In this document: in pieces, positions 25,517-33,011 of the stretch
Layout of the letters: every line of letters begins with the position of its first letter
Position numbering within the stretch: position 1 is the stretch's first letter
Source: an uncultured Clostridia bacterium
Lineage (GTDB): Bacteria > Bacillota > Clostridia > TANB77 > CAG-508
DNA length: 38,103 nucleotides
Assembly: GCA_944390295.1 (NCBI GenBank)
Contig: CALXPV010000008.1
Location: 1 to 38,103, forward strand
Direction of reading: 5' to 3'
Notes under the pieces: model-generated
Databases searched by the model: none
The model's input: only the letters and a program-made list of their open reading frames with translations
What the model was told of the DNA's origin: nothing
Position numbers and translations under genes: made by a program

Positions 25517-28006
25517 TTACTGTGTTTCCTCTTCTCTTGCTGGAGAATCATCAACCTCTTCTGCATCTGTATTAGTATTACTATCACTACTATCTCCATT
25601 ACTATTAGAATTAGAATCCGTGTTTGTGTTAGAATTAGAGTTTGTATTAGTATTACTATTTGTATTTTGACCTGTATTGGTATTTGTATTCGTATTGGTA
25701 TTAGTGTTCGTATTTTCATTTTCACTTGCTGTATTTTCCTCTTCTACATCATCACTAGGTCTAGTAGTAATTACATTTGTATTTATTTGTGGTTCTTCTG
25801 CATCTATATCTTCTGTTATATTTTTTACTATATCTGAACCTGTATCTTGTTCTTCTTTAGTATCTTTCACCTCTGAACCACTGTGCTTATCACATAGTTC
25901 TGGAACTGTAAACATTAAAAAGTATTCTGTATATGTGTTTTTACAACCTGATCTTGCTTTCATACCAGTTTCTGCACACACTGTTACTTCCTGAACAGAA
26001 AAAGGTTTATCAAAAGTCTTTGTCTTTAAACCAGCATGTATCCTTGCCATTACATTAGCCCAAATCAAACCAGCTGGGTTTCTCTTATTAAATTCAACTG
26101 TTTCGTTTTGGTCATATCCATACCATGTAACAGCTGTATAATATGGAGTAAATCCACATAACCATCTATCATAATTTGAATCTGTTGTTCCAGTTTTAGC
26201 TGCAACATCCATTCCATCTATATTACAATAAGTTGCTGTACCATTTGCACCTTTTACTGGTTGTGTTAAAAGTTCTTGAACTATATATGCAGTTTCTTTT
26301 GAAACTACTCTTCTTTTTTCTTGCTTTGGTGTCATTATTATATCATTAAAATGATTTTTTATTTCTTTATAAAATACTGGTTCTATATATTCACCGTCAT
26401 TCGCTATAGTTGCATATGCTCCTGCCATTTCAAGAGGACTAATTCCTTTCTGCAGACCGCCTAATGCTAAAGTTAAATTGTTATCCTCTTCTGTTAAGGT
26501 TGTTATTCCCATTTTTTCTAAATAATTCATTGCAACTTTTGGTTTTAGTTCTTGCATAATTTCTACAAATGGAATATTTTGTGAAGATTCTATAGCTCTT
26601 CTTACTGTTATTTCCCCCAGTTCTTTATTATAATCATATGGATGATATCCTCCTGGGAAGTCTTTAGATGTATCATCATAAATAGATGAAGCTGTTATTA
26701 TTTTTTTATTAATTGCAGGTGCCACAACAGAAAGTGGTTTTATAGCAGATCCTGTTTGTCTTATACTTTGTGTCGCTCTATTTAAAGAACGAGCCTTATC
26801 CTTTTCTCCTAGTCCACCTACACAACCAAGAATATATCCAGTTTCATGATCTATAATTACCATAGCTGCTTGAGATGGATCTCCACCTTGTTTAGATTTC
26901 TTACTATATTTACTTTTTTCCATTTCTGTTTCTATTTGATTTTGTATTTTCTCGTTTTGTGTACTTACAATTTCTAGTCCTGCCATATTAATATAATTAG
27001 TTGCAAAGTCTGAAGATATATTATACTTATCTTTAATGTCGCTTGTTACTTGGTTAATAAGTGCATCTGTATGATATGAATAAACACCATCTGCAGATTT
27101 TATTTTGCCCTTTTTAAATTTTAATCCAGCATCTACATTGCTAACTGCTTCATTATAACTTTGTTCATCTATATATTCTAGCTCTAGCATTTTAGAAAGA
27201 ACTGTTTTAGTTCTAGTTTTTATCTTTTCTGAATTATCTTTTTCTCCAAATGGATTATATGAATTAGGAGAATTATTTATACCTGCTAAAAAAGCACATT
27301 CTTCTAATGTTAGGTCTTCACAGTCTTTATTAAAATAATACTTACTACCTGCTCCAACACCATATACGCCATTTCCTACATAAATAATATTTAAATATGT
27401 TTCTAATATTTCATCTTTATTAGAGATGCATTCCAAATTCCAAGCTTTCCACCATTCTTTTATCTTTCTTGTAATACTATCTGTATTATCTCCTGTCATA
27501 TTCTTAACTAATTGCTGTGTTATTGTACTTCCTCCATATGAAGAAGAACCAAAATGGAAAATATAGTTTAAAATTGCTGAACCAGTTCTTTTTATATCTA
27601 CTCCACTATGTTTATAAAATCTTTCATCTTCTATTGCAACATATGCATTTTTTAAATTTTCTGGCATTTCGGAAGATTTTACTTTAATTTGTTTTCTTTC
27701 ACTACCAAGTGTTGCAAGTTCGTTACCTTTCTCATCTACAACTATCGAATTTTCATTAACAAGCATATCTTTTGCAATCTTTCTCCAATTATGTGCAGAT
27801 ACTGCTAAACTAATTCCAGATATTATAATTAAAATTAGTATTATAAAAAATATAAATACTTTTAGTCTTTTATTTAATGGTTTCTTTTGTTTTTTATTTT
27901 TCCTAAGTTTTGGATTTTTTTCTTCTTGCTCTCTTACTTTTTCTTTTCTAAAAGCTTTTGGAACAAAATCCTCTTCTTCTTGATTCTTTATCCTTTTACC
28001 TCTCAT
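25517..28006 (-). CDS. pbpA: Class A penicillin-binding protein (PBP1A type)
   Basis: A bifunctional peptidoglycan synthase of 829 aa from the ATG at 28006. That start has AAAGAGAG upstream, while the in-frame ATG at 28030 has no ribosome site. A basic cytoplasmic tail (1-47) leads to TM 48-70, then the glycosyltransferase GT51 domain with catalytic Glu126 in EDERFYKH and GGSTITQQLVKN at 158-169. The transpeptidase domain carries SAIK (in RQTGSAIKPL), SSQN and KTGT (in AAKTGTTDSN). The C terminus (about 730-829) is an acidic, Asn/Thr/Ser low-complexity tail. The gene follows the GNAT gene by a short gap, probably in one transcript, and ends at a clear terminator. Confidence 0.93.
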   Translation of the reverse strand: MRGKRIKNQEEEDFVPKAFRKEKVREQEEKNPKLRKNKKQKKPLNKRLKVFIFFIILILIIISGISLAVSAHNWRKIAKDMLVNENSIVVDEKGNELATLGSERKQIKVKSSEMPENLKNAYVAIEDERFYKHSGVDIKRTGSAILNYIFHFGSSSYGGSTITQQLVKNMTGDNTDSITRKIKEWWKAWNLECISNKDEILETYLNIIYVGNGVYGVGAGSKYYFNKDCEDLTLEECAFLAGINNSPNSYNPFGEKDNSEKIKTRTKTVLSKMLELEYIDEQSYNEAVSNVDAGLKFKKGKIKSADGVYSYHTDALINQVTSDIKDKYNISSDFATNYINMAGLEIVSTQNEKIQNQIETEMEKSKYSKKSKQGGDPSQAAMVIIDHETGYILGCVGGLGEKDKARSLNRATQSIRQTGSAIKPLSVVAPAINKKIITASSIYDDTSKDFPGGYHPYDYNKELGEITVRRAIESSQNIPFVEIMQELKPKVAMNYLEKMGITTLTEEDNNLTLALGGLQKGISPLEMAGAYATIANDGEYIEPVFYKEIKNHFNDIIMTPKQEKRRVVSKETAYIVQELLTQPVKGANGTATYCNIDGMDVAAKTGTTDSNYDRWLCGFTPYYTAVTWYGYDQNETVEFNKRNPAGLIWANVMARIHAGLKTKTFDKPFSVQEVTVCAETGMKARSGCKNTYTEYFLMFTVPELCDKHSGSEVKDTKEEQDTGSDIVKNITEDIDAEEPQINTNVITTRPSDDVEEENTASENENTNTNTNTNTNTNTGQNTNSNTNTNSNSNTNTDSNSNSNGDSSDSNTNTDAEEVDDSPAREEETQ
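25570..25730 (-). repeat. Asn/Thr low-complexity repeat encoding the PBP tail
   Basis: Tandem 6-bp units (AATACN, alternating Asn-Thr, drifting to Asn-Ser) encode the end of the class A PBP. Such tracts can change length by slippage in multiples of six without breaking the frame. Confidence 0.8.
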
Positions 28007-28045
28007 ATATTCTCTCTTTCTTTTTATCATATAAACACTTATGTT

Positions 28046-28456
28046 TTATAATTCTTTAGAAAAATACACAATATTATTAGTTTTCTTAAAACCTGCATAA
28101 TTATAAAAATCTATTTTTTGTGTGTCTTCTGCCAAACATGTTACAGCAAAAGTTTTACATCCTTTATCTTTAGCCCAATTCTCACACTTATTTAATAACC
28201 TTTTATCTATACCTTTATTTCTATATGTAGGTTTTAAATTAAGTTCACTTAATGTAGCAACTGGCTCTAAAGATTCTTCTTCTTTTATTCCACATATTGC
28301 ATATCCTACAGGAATTTCATTTTCATAATCTATAAATACTGCTTCATTATAGCTAGTTAAACTTTTACGCATTTCTTTCATTTGTTCTTCAGAATTTTCT
28401 TTACCAGCTAAAGAAATTAATAATTCACAATCACTTATTTTAGCTTCTCTAATCAT
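28046..28456 (-). CDS. GNAT family N-acetyltransferase
   Basis: A 136-aa GNAT fold protein. The acetyl-CoA binding motif A is YRNKGIDKRLL at 78-88 (a variant of R-x-x-G-x-G/A with Asp in the last place). ELNLKPTYRN precedes it as strand beta4, and the closing motif DFYNYAGFKKT lies at 116-126. The substrate is not deducible; an amino group of a small molecule or protein is usual. It has a strong AAGGAGG site, its own promoter at 28481 and lies directly upstream of the PBP gene, so the two are probably co-transcribed. A cell-wall-related substrate is possible but not shown. Confidence 0.82.
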   Translation of the reverse strand: MIREAKISDCELLISLAGKENSEEQMKEMRKSLTSYNEAVFIDYENEIPVGYAICGIKEEESLEPVATLSELNLKPTYRNKGIDKRLLNKCENWAKDKGCKTFAVTCLAEDTQKIDFYNYAGFKKTNNIVYFSKEL

Positions 28457-28480
28457 ATGTATTCCTCCTTTTACAATTGT

Positions 28481-28509
28481 ACTATACCAAAAAAATATGT
28501 TTTTTACAA
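28481..28509 (-). promoter_or_regulatory. Promoter of the GNAT-PBP unit
   Basis: On the minus strand TTGTAA, 17 nt, then TATAGT with a TGG extension, about 24 nt before the start at 28456. Confidence 0.6.
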
Positions 28510-28579
28510 TAGAATAATTTTAATTAAGATTTATTTAATATTGTATCTTCACAATTGCATGAATATATAAAACTTCGAC

Positions 28580-28607
28580 ATTAAAATAGCAGGTCCTAAG
28601 ACCTGCT
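28580..28607 (-). terminator. Terminator overlapping the stop of the 155-aa gene
   Basis: AGCAGGTC-CTAA-GACCTGCT is a perfect 8-bp GC-rich stem whose end overlaps the TAG stop at 28606. It is followed by TATTTTAA on the minus strand. Confidence 0.7.
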
Positions 28608-29073
28608 AGCATAGCGGACATAACATAAAAAATCCAATAAAGATATATTCGTACCGCTTATTAATTGTTGCCAACCGTGGATCTACAATTTTTGTTCCAT
28701 CTAAATCCTTGTCTGTCGGCTTTTCACCTCTGAACTTATGAGACCATCGTCCATTGGAATCTTCGCGCATGAAATGATAATCATACTTTTCTTTCCTGGA
28801 TGTCTCTACAGAAAAAACTGCAATCTTCCATTCCCAATCTGATGGTTCTTGTTCAAAATTCGTTTCGTATACATATACGTTTTCTTTTTCCATATCTGAT
28901 ACCAATCTTTCAATCAGTTCTTCTTTGGAAAAGTGTGCCTTGTTCTTATATCCAGAAATATATCCGATATAGTCCATAGGTCTTTTTAAATTTGTAGCAT
29001 ATGCGTAACAGTCATTGTTCCGCCATACATACTCTTCTGGGTTAAAACCATTAGGTTTTCTTATTCTCCCCAT
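28606..29073 (-). CDS. Orphan protein with papain/NlpC-like Cys-His pattern, probably acquired
   Basis: A 155-aa soluble protein that I cannot assign to a named family. Its conserved-looking sites are NDCYAYATN (Cys22), EWKIAVF at 81-87, YDYHFMRED (His100), WSHKFRG (His112) and DGTKIVDP at 125-132. Cys early, then a strand-His and a further polar residue is the order of papain-like and NlpC/P60-like thiol hydrolases, so a hydrolase is a reasonable guess. Its base composition (near 40 % GC) and codons differ from every neighbour. It has its own near-consensus promoter and GC-rich terminator, which suggests a recently acquired one-gene cassette. AGGAGG precedes the ATG. Confidence 0.6.
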   Translation of the reverse strand: MGRIRKPNGFNPEEYVWRNNDCYAYATNLKRPMDYIGYISGYKNKAHFSKEELIERLVSDMEKENVYVYETNFEQEPSDWEWKIAVFSVETSRKEKYDYHFMREDSNGRWSHKFRGEKPTDKDLDGTKIVDPRLATINKRYEYIFIGFFMLCPLC

Positions 29074-29104
29074 AAAAGTACCTCCTTAGTCGATTATGCA
29101 TATA

Positions 29105-29133
29105 ATGATACATTATTTTTTGTTTTATGTCAA
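29105..29133 (-). promoter_or_regulatory. Near-consensus promoter of the 155-aa orphan gene
   Basis: On the minus strand TTGACA, 17 nt, then TATCAT, about 31 nt before the start at 29073. Confidence 0.7.
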
Positions 29134-29144
29134 TCAGTATGCAC

Positions 29145-30188
29145 TTAATCTACCTTTTTAATTATACCTCCTCCTATAACAACATCATCTATATAAAACA
29201 CAGCAGATTGACCAGGGGTTAATGCTTTTACAGGCTCTATAAAATTAACCTTTATCATATTACTATCTATTGTTTGTAGTATTGCTTCAGACTCTTGATT
29301 AGAATATCTTGTTTTTACTTTTACATGAAGGTTTTCTATCCCTAAATTATCTATTAAAATATTTACATTTTCTACAACAGTAAAATCTTTATACACCTCT
29401 TCTTTTGTTCCTACAATTACCTCATTTTTTCTTACATTAAAGCCTAATACAAAAAGAGGTTCTTTATATGCTATTCCAAGTCCTTTTCTTTGCCCTATTG
29501 TATAATTGTATAATCCAGAATGTTTTCCAAGTATAGTTCCATTTTGTAATACAATATTTCCAGTCTTTGGTTTAATATTTGAATTTTCCTCTAAGAATTT
29601 TTTATAATTTCCATCTGGTATAAAACATATATCTTCACTATCAGGTTTATTTGCAACAACATTTAAATTGTTTTCTTTAGCAATTTTTCTGATTTCATCT
29701 TTTGTTTTAAATTTACCTAAAGGAAATATTACATTTTCTAACATATCACTTGGTAATGTATATAATACATAAGATTGGTCTTTACCTATTGCATCTCCCT
29801 TTTTTAAAACACATTGATTATATTTATCACTATATTCTATATTTGCATAATGCCCCGTTGCTAAGTAATCACATCCAAGTTCTTTTGCTTTTTCAAACAT
29901 TACTCCAAATTTTAATTTTCTATTACATTCTATACATGGATTTGGTGTTTTGGCATTAGCATAACAATCTATAAAATTATCTATTACATGTTTTTTAAAC
30001 TCATTTTTCATATCAACAAAATGATGTTCTATTCCAAGTTCTTGGCAAACTTTTTTAGCATCTGCATCATCAGTTTCTTTTGACAAAGCCATAGTTATTC
30101 CTATAACTTCATATCCTTGTTTTTGTAATAAGATAGCAGATACACTACTATCTACTCCTCCACTCATCCCTAATAAAACTTTTTTCAT
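29145..30188 (-). CDS. mnmA: tRNA 2-thiouridylase MnmA
   Basis: A 347-aa enzyme that places sulfur on U34 of Lys, Glu and Gln tRNAs, using ATP and a persulfide relay. The PP-loop SGGVDSS lies at 9-15. Catalytic cysteines are Cys85 (NPCIEC) and Cys188 (EDICF), and TGHYA at 111-115, GKDQSYVLY and the barrel-containing C-terminal domain (GLYNYTIGQRKGLGI) complete the family. The start is the ATG at 30188, because GAGGAGG lies 8 nt upstream; a longer frame to 30224 lacks this. It has its own promoter and is divergent from the 605-aa gene. Confidence 0.95.
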   Translation of the reverse strand: MKKVLLGMSGGVDSSVSAILLQKQGYEVIGITMALSKETDDADAKKVCQELGIEHHFVDMKNEFKKHVIDNFIDCYANAKTPNPCIECNRKLKFGVMFEKAKELGCDYLATGHYANIEYSDKYNQCVLKKGDAIGKDQSYVLYTLPSDMLENVIFPLGKFKTKDEIRKIAKENNLNVVANKPDSEDICFIPDGNYKKFLEENSNIKPKTGNIVLQNGTILGKHSGLYNYTIGQRKGLGIAYKEPLFVLGFNVRKNEVIVGTKEEVYKDFTVVENVNILIDNLGIENLHVKVKTRYSNQESEAILQTIDSNMIKVNFIEPVKALTPGQSAVFYIDDVVIGGGIIKKVD

Positions 30189-30214
30189 AATACCTCCTCG
30201 TATAATTCCACAAC

Positions 30215-30243
30215 ATTTTACCACATATTACTAAGTTTCTCAA
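30215..30243 (-). promoter_or_regulatory. Promoter of mnmA
   Basis: On the minus strand TTGAGA, 17 nt, then TAAAAT with a TGG extension, 26 nt before the ATG at 30188. Confidence 0.6.
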
Positions 30244-30260
30244 TATTAGCCATAAAAGTA

Positions 30261-30289
30261 TTGTGATATATATCGTTTTGTAGTATAAT
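30261..30289 (+). promoter_or_regulatory. Promoter of the 605-aa / 100-aa unit
   Basis: TTGTGA, 17 nt, then TATAAT, 27 nt before the ATG at 30317; it is back to back with the mnmA promoter. Confidence 0.65.
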
Positions 30290-30316
30290 AATTATGTTAA
30301 GTAATGGAGGAAAATT

Positions 30317-32134
30317 ATGAGTAATAATGAAACAATTGATTATACTATTAGAATACCAGATTTTAAATCTAGCATAAAAAGGTCTGAGCGATTTGCTGAT
30401 GGCCTTTCTTCATATGATTATAGAAATATAAACTCTTTTATAAGAAGAATTTATAATTTTATTCAACAAAAGAAAGAAGAAAACCCTGATATGACAAGAA
30501 GTGATTTATTTAAATTATTATATGATTATAATGATAGATTAAGTGATGCTGCATTTACAAATTCTTCTGTCCTAAATCATGTATCAGCATATAATTCTTG
30601 TATTTATTTAAATCAACATCCAAAAAAATTTAAAGAAATAAGTGATTATATTGACAAAGAACATATTACTTCCAAAACGGACTATTTCGTTCGTGGAGAA
30701 AGTTTTGATGAAAACCTAGTTAAATTTGTATTATTTATGAAGCGACATGTACCTGAGGCTTTGGAAATATATAATTCTCGATTGCCAGATTTTTTCTTAC
30801 AAATAATAAATGCAGACAATTTATCTATTCCAGAAAAAGAAGAATTATCAAAAAGATATGCCTCTCGCTTTCCTGTGCACCAAAGAACCGCAATTATGAA
30901 TACAGTAAAACTTAATTTATATGGTATTCCACAATATTTAAAAACTTATCCAGCTCATATAGAAAGTGAACTTCGTGAATGTCTGATAGAATCTACAATA
31001 GAAATAGTTGATTTGTTAGATGAAATGCAATGCTTTGATGATTGGATTGAATCTGAAAACAAACAATTCACACAATTAGGAATTCCAGAAATAAAAATCA
31101 CTCCAGAATTATTGCGTACTCAGTTATCTGAGCCAGTTCTTAATAGCTTGGGTTTAAAAGATTTAATAGGTATAAACACAATGTATGTAAATAGACTTTT
31201 TCATGTTATAGAAAGTCATTCAAGAGCTAACTTTGCTATAGAAGAATTTAACTTAGAACCTCTTTTAACAGATTCTGATAGTGCTCCTGTCGTTGATGAA
31301 AATAGTTTAAAAGCAATGATGATAAAAATGAACTTTTTCTATTTGCCTAGTGAAATTTATTATACCCAAAATGAAGAAATAATCGCAGATTTAGATAAAG
31401 AAGGAAAATTAGACGTAGACCCTGATGCTAATAGTTATACTTACTCTACTAAACCTTTAGAGGAAGAACTTAGAAAGACACATTCTAAAGAATATACTTC
31501 ATATTTTTCTGGCTTATTATCTGCATCCAAAAATGATGTGGTAGAAGATTTTTCTAGATATACTCCTTTAGCAAATACAATTCATCTTTTAAAGGATACT
31601 AAAACAAAAAATAGTTTAGCTTTCATTAGTCTACTTCTTTTGGAAAATGATCCAAAAAGCAATTATGGAATAGTCCTAGATGAGGTATCAGAAGATGGAA
31701 CATGTGGAGATACAAAACATTTCGTAGATTTTATGGCAGATATTAACTCTATTTCCCCTGTGAATATTCATCTACGTTCAGACTCTTTAAGAGATTTCTT
31801 GTCAGAATATTTAGATACTACTATTATGCCAATATATGCAGGTGCAGATGATTGGAAATTACCTAATGGCTACACAATGAAATCACATATAATGATGCCT
31901 TGGTCTAAAAACATGACTAAATCGATAAAAAAACTATCTAAATCACCAAATATTACTAAACAAGATGCTGTAGATCATCTTAGATCTTTAGGAGATGAAA
32001 AAGCAGTACCACCTGGTTTAAAAAAATCTCTCAAAAATAAGCAAATTTATAAAACATATTTTAATTTTGACTCAAAAAGTATATTAGAAATGATTAATGG
32101 CGTATATATTCGGAGTAGCTCCAAAAGGAGATGA
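30317..32134 (+). CDS. Large soluble protein of unknown function
   Basis: This 605-aa protein has no signal peptide, membrane helix, Walker motif or other signature I recognise. It is mostly helical, with a moderately charged N-terminal half (NINSFIRRIYNFIQQKKEEN near 40) and a C-terminal third that contains alternating strands and helices (KNSLAFISLLLLEND, NYGIVLDEVSEDGTCGDTKH, SPVNIHLRSDSLRDFLSEY). It ends in a basic tail rich in Lys, Ser and Arg. The ATG has ATGGAGGAA upstream. Its TGA stop overlaps the ATG of the next gene, so the two products are coupled and may form a complex. A good promoter precedes and a terminator follows the pair. Confidence 0.7.
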   Translation: MSNNETIDYTIRIPDFKSSIKRSERFADGLSSYDYRNINSFIRRIYNFIQQKKEENPDMTRSDLFKLLYDYNDRLSDAAFTNSSVLNHVSAYNSCIYLNQHPKKFKEISDYIDKEHITSKTDYFVRGESFDENLVKFVLFMKRHVPEALEIYNSRLPDFFLQIINADNLSIPEKEELSKRYASRFPVHQRTAIMNTVKLNLYGIPQYLKTYPAHIESELRECLIESTIEIVDLLDEMQCFDDWIESENKQFTQLGIPEIKITPELLRTQLSEPVLNSLGLKDLIGINTMYVNRLFHVIESHSRANFAIEEFNLEPLLTDSDSAPVVDENSLKAMMIKMNFFYLPSEIYYTQNEEIIADLDKEGKLDVDPDANSYTYSTKPLEEELRKTHSKEYTSYFSGLLSASKNDVVEDFSRYTPLANTIHLLKDTKTKNSLAFISLLLLENDPKSNYGIVLDEVSEDGTCGDTKHFVDFMADINSISPVNIHLRSDSLRDFLSEYLDTTIMPIYAGADDWKLPNGYTMKSHIMMPWSKNMTKSIKKLSKSPNITKQDAVDHLRSLGDEKAVPPGLKKSLKNKQIYKTYFNFDSKSILEMINGVYIRSSSKRR

Positions 32135-32433
32135 TGTTAGAAGTGATAGATGATAAAAAACTAAGAGAACAATTTAAAAAGAAAAATTATACATATTGTG
32201 TAAATGAATTAAGGAGAGAAATAAAAGAAAAGCTAACGTCTAGATTAAATATAATTCGACCTGGATATAAATATAAAAATATACATGAATTAAAAATTAA
32301 TTGTTTTAAATATCTTAATGATGATGAAAAGAGATACATAACTATTCTTTGTGAATATACAGAAAAAGAATATCCTATAACTCAAGAATTAGATGAGTTA
32401 TTAGATATTTACTCTAAGTATTGCAAAAAATAA
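32131..32433 (+). CDS. Small protein coupled to the 605-aa gene
   Basis: A 100-aa soluble protein, Lys/Glu/Tyr-rich, predicted helical, with no recognised domain. It begins at the ATG overlapping the TGA of the 605-aa gene (ATGA arrangement). AAAGGAGA lies just upstream inside the larger gene and serves as the ribosome site. Motifs such as NYTYCVNELRREIKEKL and NIHELKINCFKYL suggest a compact helical bundle. It could be a partner or small subunit of the upstream product. Function is unknown. Confidence 0.65.
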   Translation: MMLEVIDDKKLREQFKKKNYTYCVNELRREIKEKLTSRLNIIRPGYKYKNIHELKINCFKYLNDDEKRYITILCEYTEKEYPITQELDELLDIYSKYCKK

Positions 32434-32465
32434 TGTTATACCAAAAGTATAACATTATTTTTTTG
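32431..32465 (+). terminator. Terminator of the 605/100-aa unit
   Basis: TAATGTTATAC / GTATAACATTA, an 11-bp perfect stem with a CAAAA loop, is followed by TTTTTTTG on the plus strand. The left arm overlaps the stop codon. Confidence 0.88.
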
Positions 32466-32504
32466 TTATATAGAAAAAATCGAAGATTTTTACGTATATG
32501 ATAA
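32465..32504. repeat. Imperfect intergenic palindrome with C-GAA-G loop
   Basis: GTTATATAGAAAAAATC, the loop GAA, then GATTTTTACGTATATGATAA. The TGTTATATAG edge and the GAA loop recur in the palindrome at 35323-35361. Confidence 0.45.
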
Positions 32505-32522
32505 AATTAATTTTCCCATAAT

Positions 32523-32834
32523 TTAAAATATTTCATTTAGAATATCTTGTTTAGTATGTAGTCCTACTAAAGTATTTCTTATAGCACCAGATTTAAATAA
32601 TATTAATGTTGGTATTGCTGTAACATCATATTTAACTGCTAATTCTTGTTCATCATCAACATTTATTTTTCCTACAACAATTGATGGTGTTTCTTCTGCA
32701 ATTTCATCTACAATAGGTCCCATTGTTCTACATGGTCCACACCAAGGTGCCCAAAAATCTACAAGTACCGGAACTTCTGATTTTAAAACTACCTCATCAA
32801 AATTTTCTCTTGTTATTTCTATTGGATTACTCAT
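32523..32834 (-). CDS. trxA: Thioredoxin
   Basis: A 103-aa thioredoxin that reduces protein disulfides in the cytoplasm. The active site WCGPC has Cys32 and Cys35 within FWAPWCGPCRTMGP. The cis-proline lies in TAIPTLILF, and FKSGAIRNTLVG completes the fold. Length is normal. GAAAGGAGG precedes the ATG. It lies downstream of the TrxB-like gene, but about 180 bases and two or three hairpins separate them, so it probably has its own transcript in addition to any read-through. Confidence 0.95.
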   Translation of the reverse strand: MSNPIEITRENFDEVVLKSEVPVLVDFWAPWCGPCRTMGPIVDEIAEETPSIVVGKINVDDEQELAVKYDVTAIPTLILFKSGAIRNTLVGLHTKQDILNEIF

Positions 32835-32880
32835 AAAAACCTCCTTTCGAGCAGTTGAATGCTCTAATAAAATTTTAATT

Positions 32881-32916
32881 AAAAACCTCTAAACTGCGAG
32901 AATAAAAGAGGTTTTT
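32881..32916 (-). terminator. Terminator-like hairpin between trxB-like gene and trxA
   Basis: AAAAACCTCT / AGAGGTTTTT with a 16-nt loop is followed on the minus strand by TTAATT. It lies about 45 bases before trxA and could attenuate read-through from the reductase gene. Confidence 0.55.
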
Positions 32917-32925
32917 ATTAGCCAT

Positions 32926-32999
32926 CTCAAAATTCATAAGAATTTTGAGGGCGAAAGCGATTGTAGCATTAGTGTGAAAAACTTGTTTTTCGCACTAAT
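32926..32999. repeat. Two hairpins in the trxB-trxA intergenic region
   Basis: CTCAAAATTC-ATAA-GAATTTTGAG (32926-32949) is followed by GGCGAAAGCG and then by a 14-bp stem ATTAGTGTGAAAAA / TTTTTCGCACTAAT (32968-32999, one mismatch). No gene was found here. The first hairpin plus GCGAA resembles the block at 35375-35400. Confidence 0.5.
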
Positions 33000-33011
33000 C
33001 CCTCCTCTAAT

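Noticed and set aside
28007-28030. Longer start of the PBP gene (ATG at 28030)
   Set aside because: No ribosome site precedes it, while AAAGAGAG precedes the ATG at 28006.
32968-33004. Eight-codon frame after trxB-like gene (GTG behind GAGGAGGG)
   Set aside because: The ribosome-like site is suggestive, but the frame lies wholly inside a hairpin and is too short to support as a gene or leader peptide without comparison.
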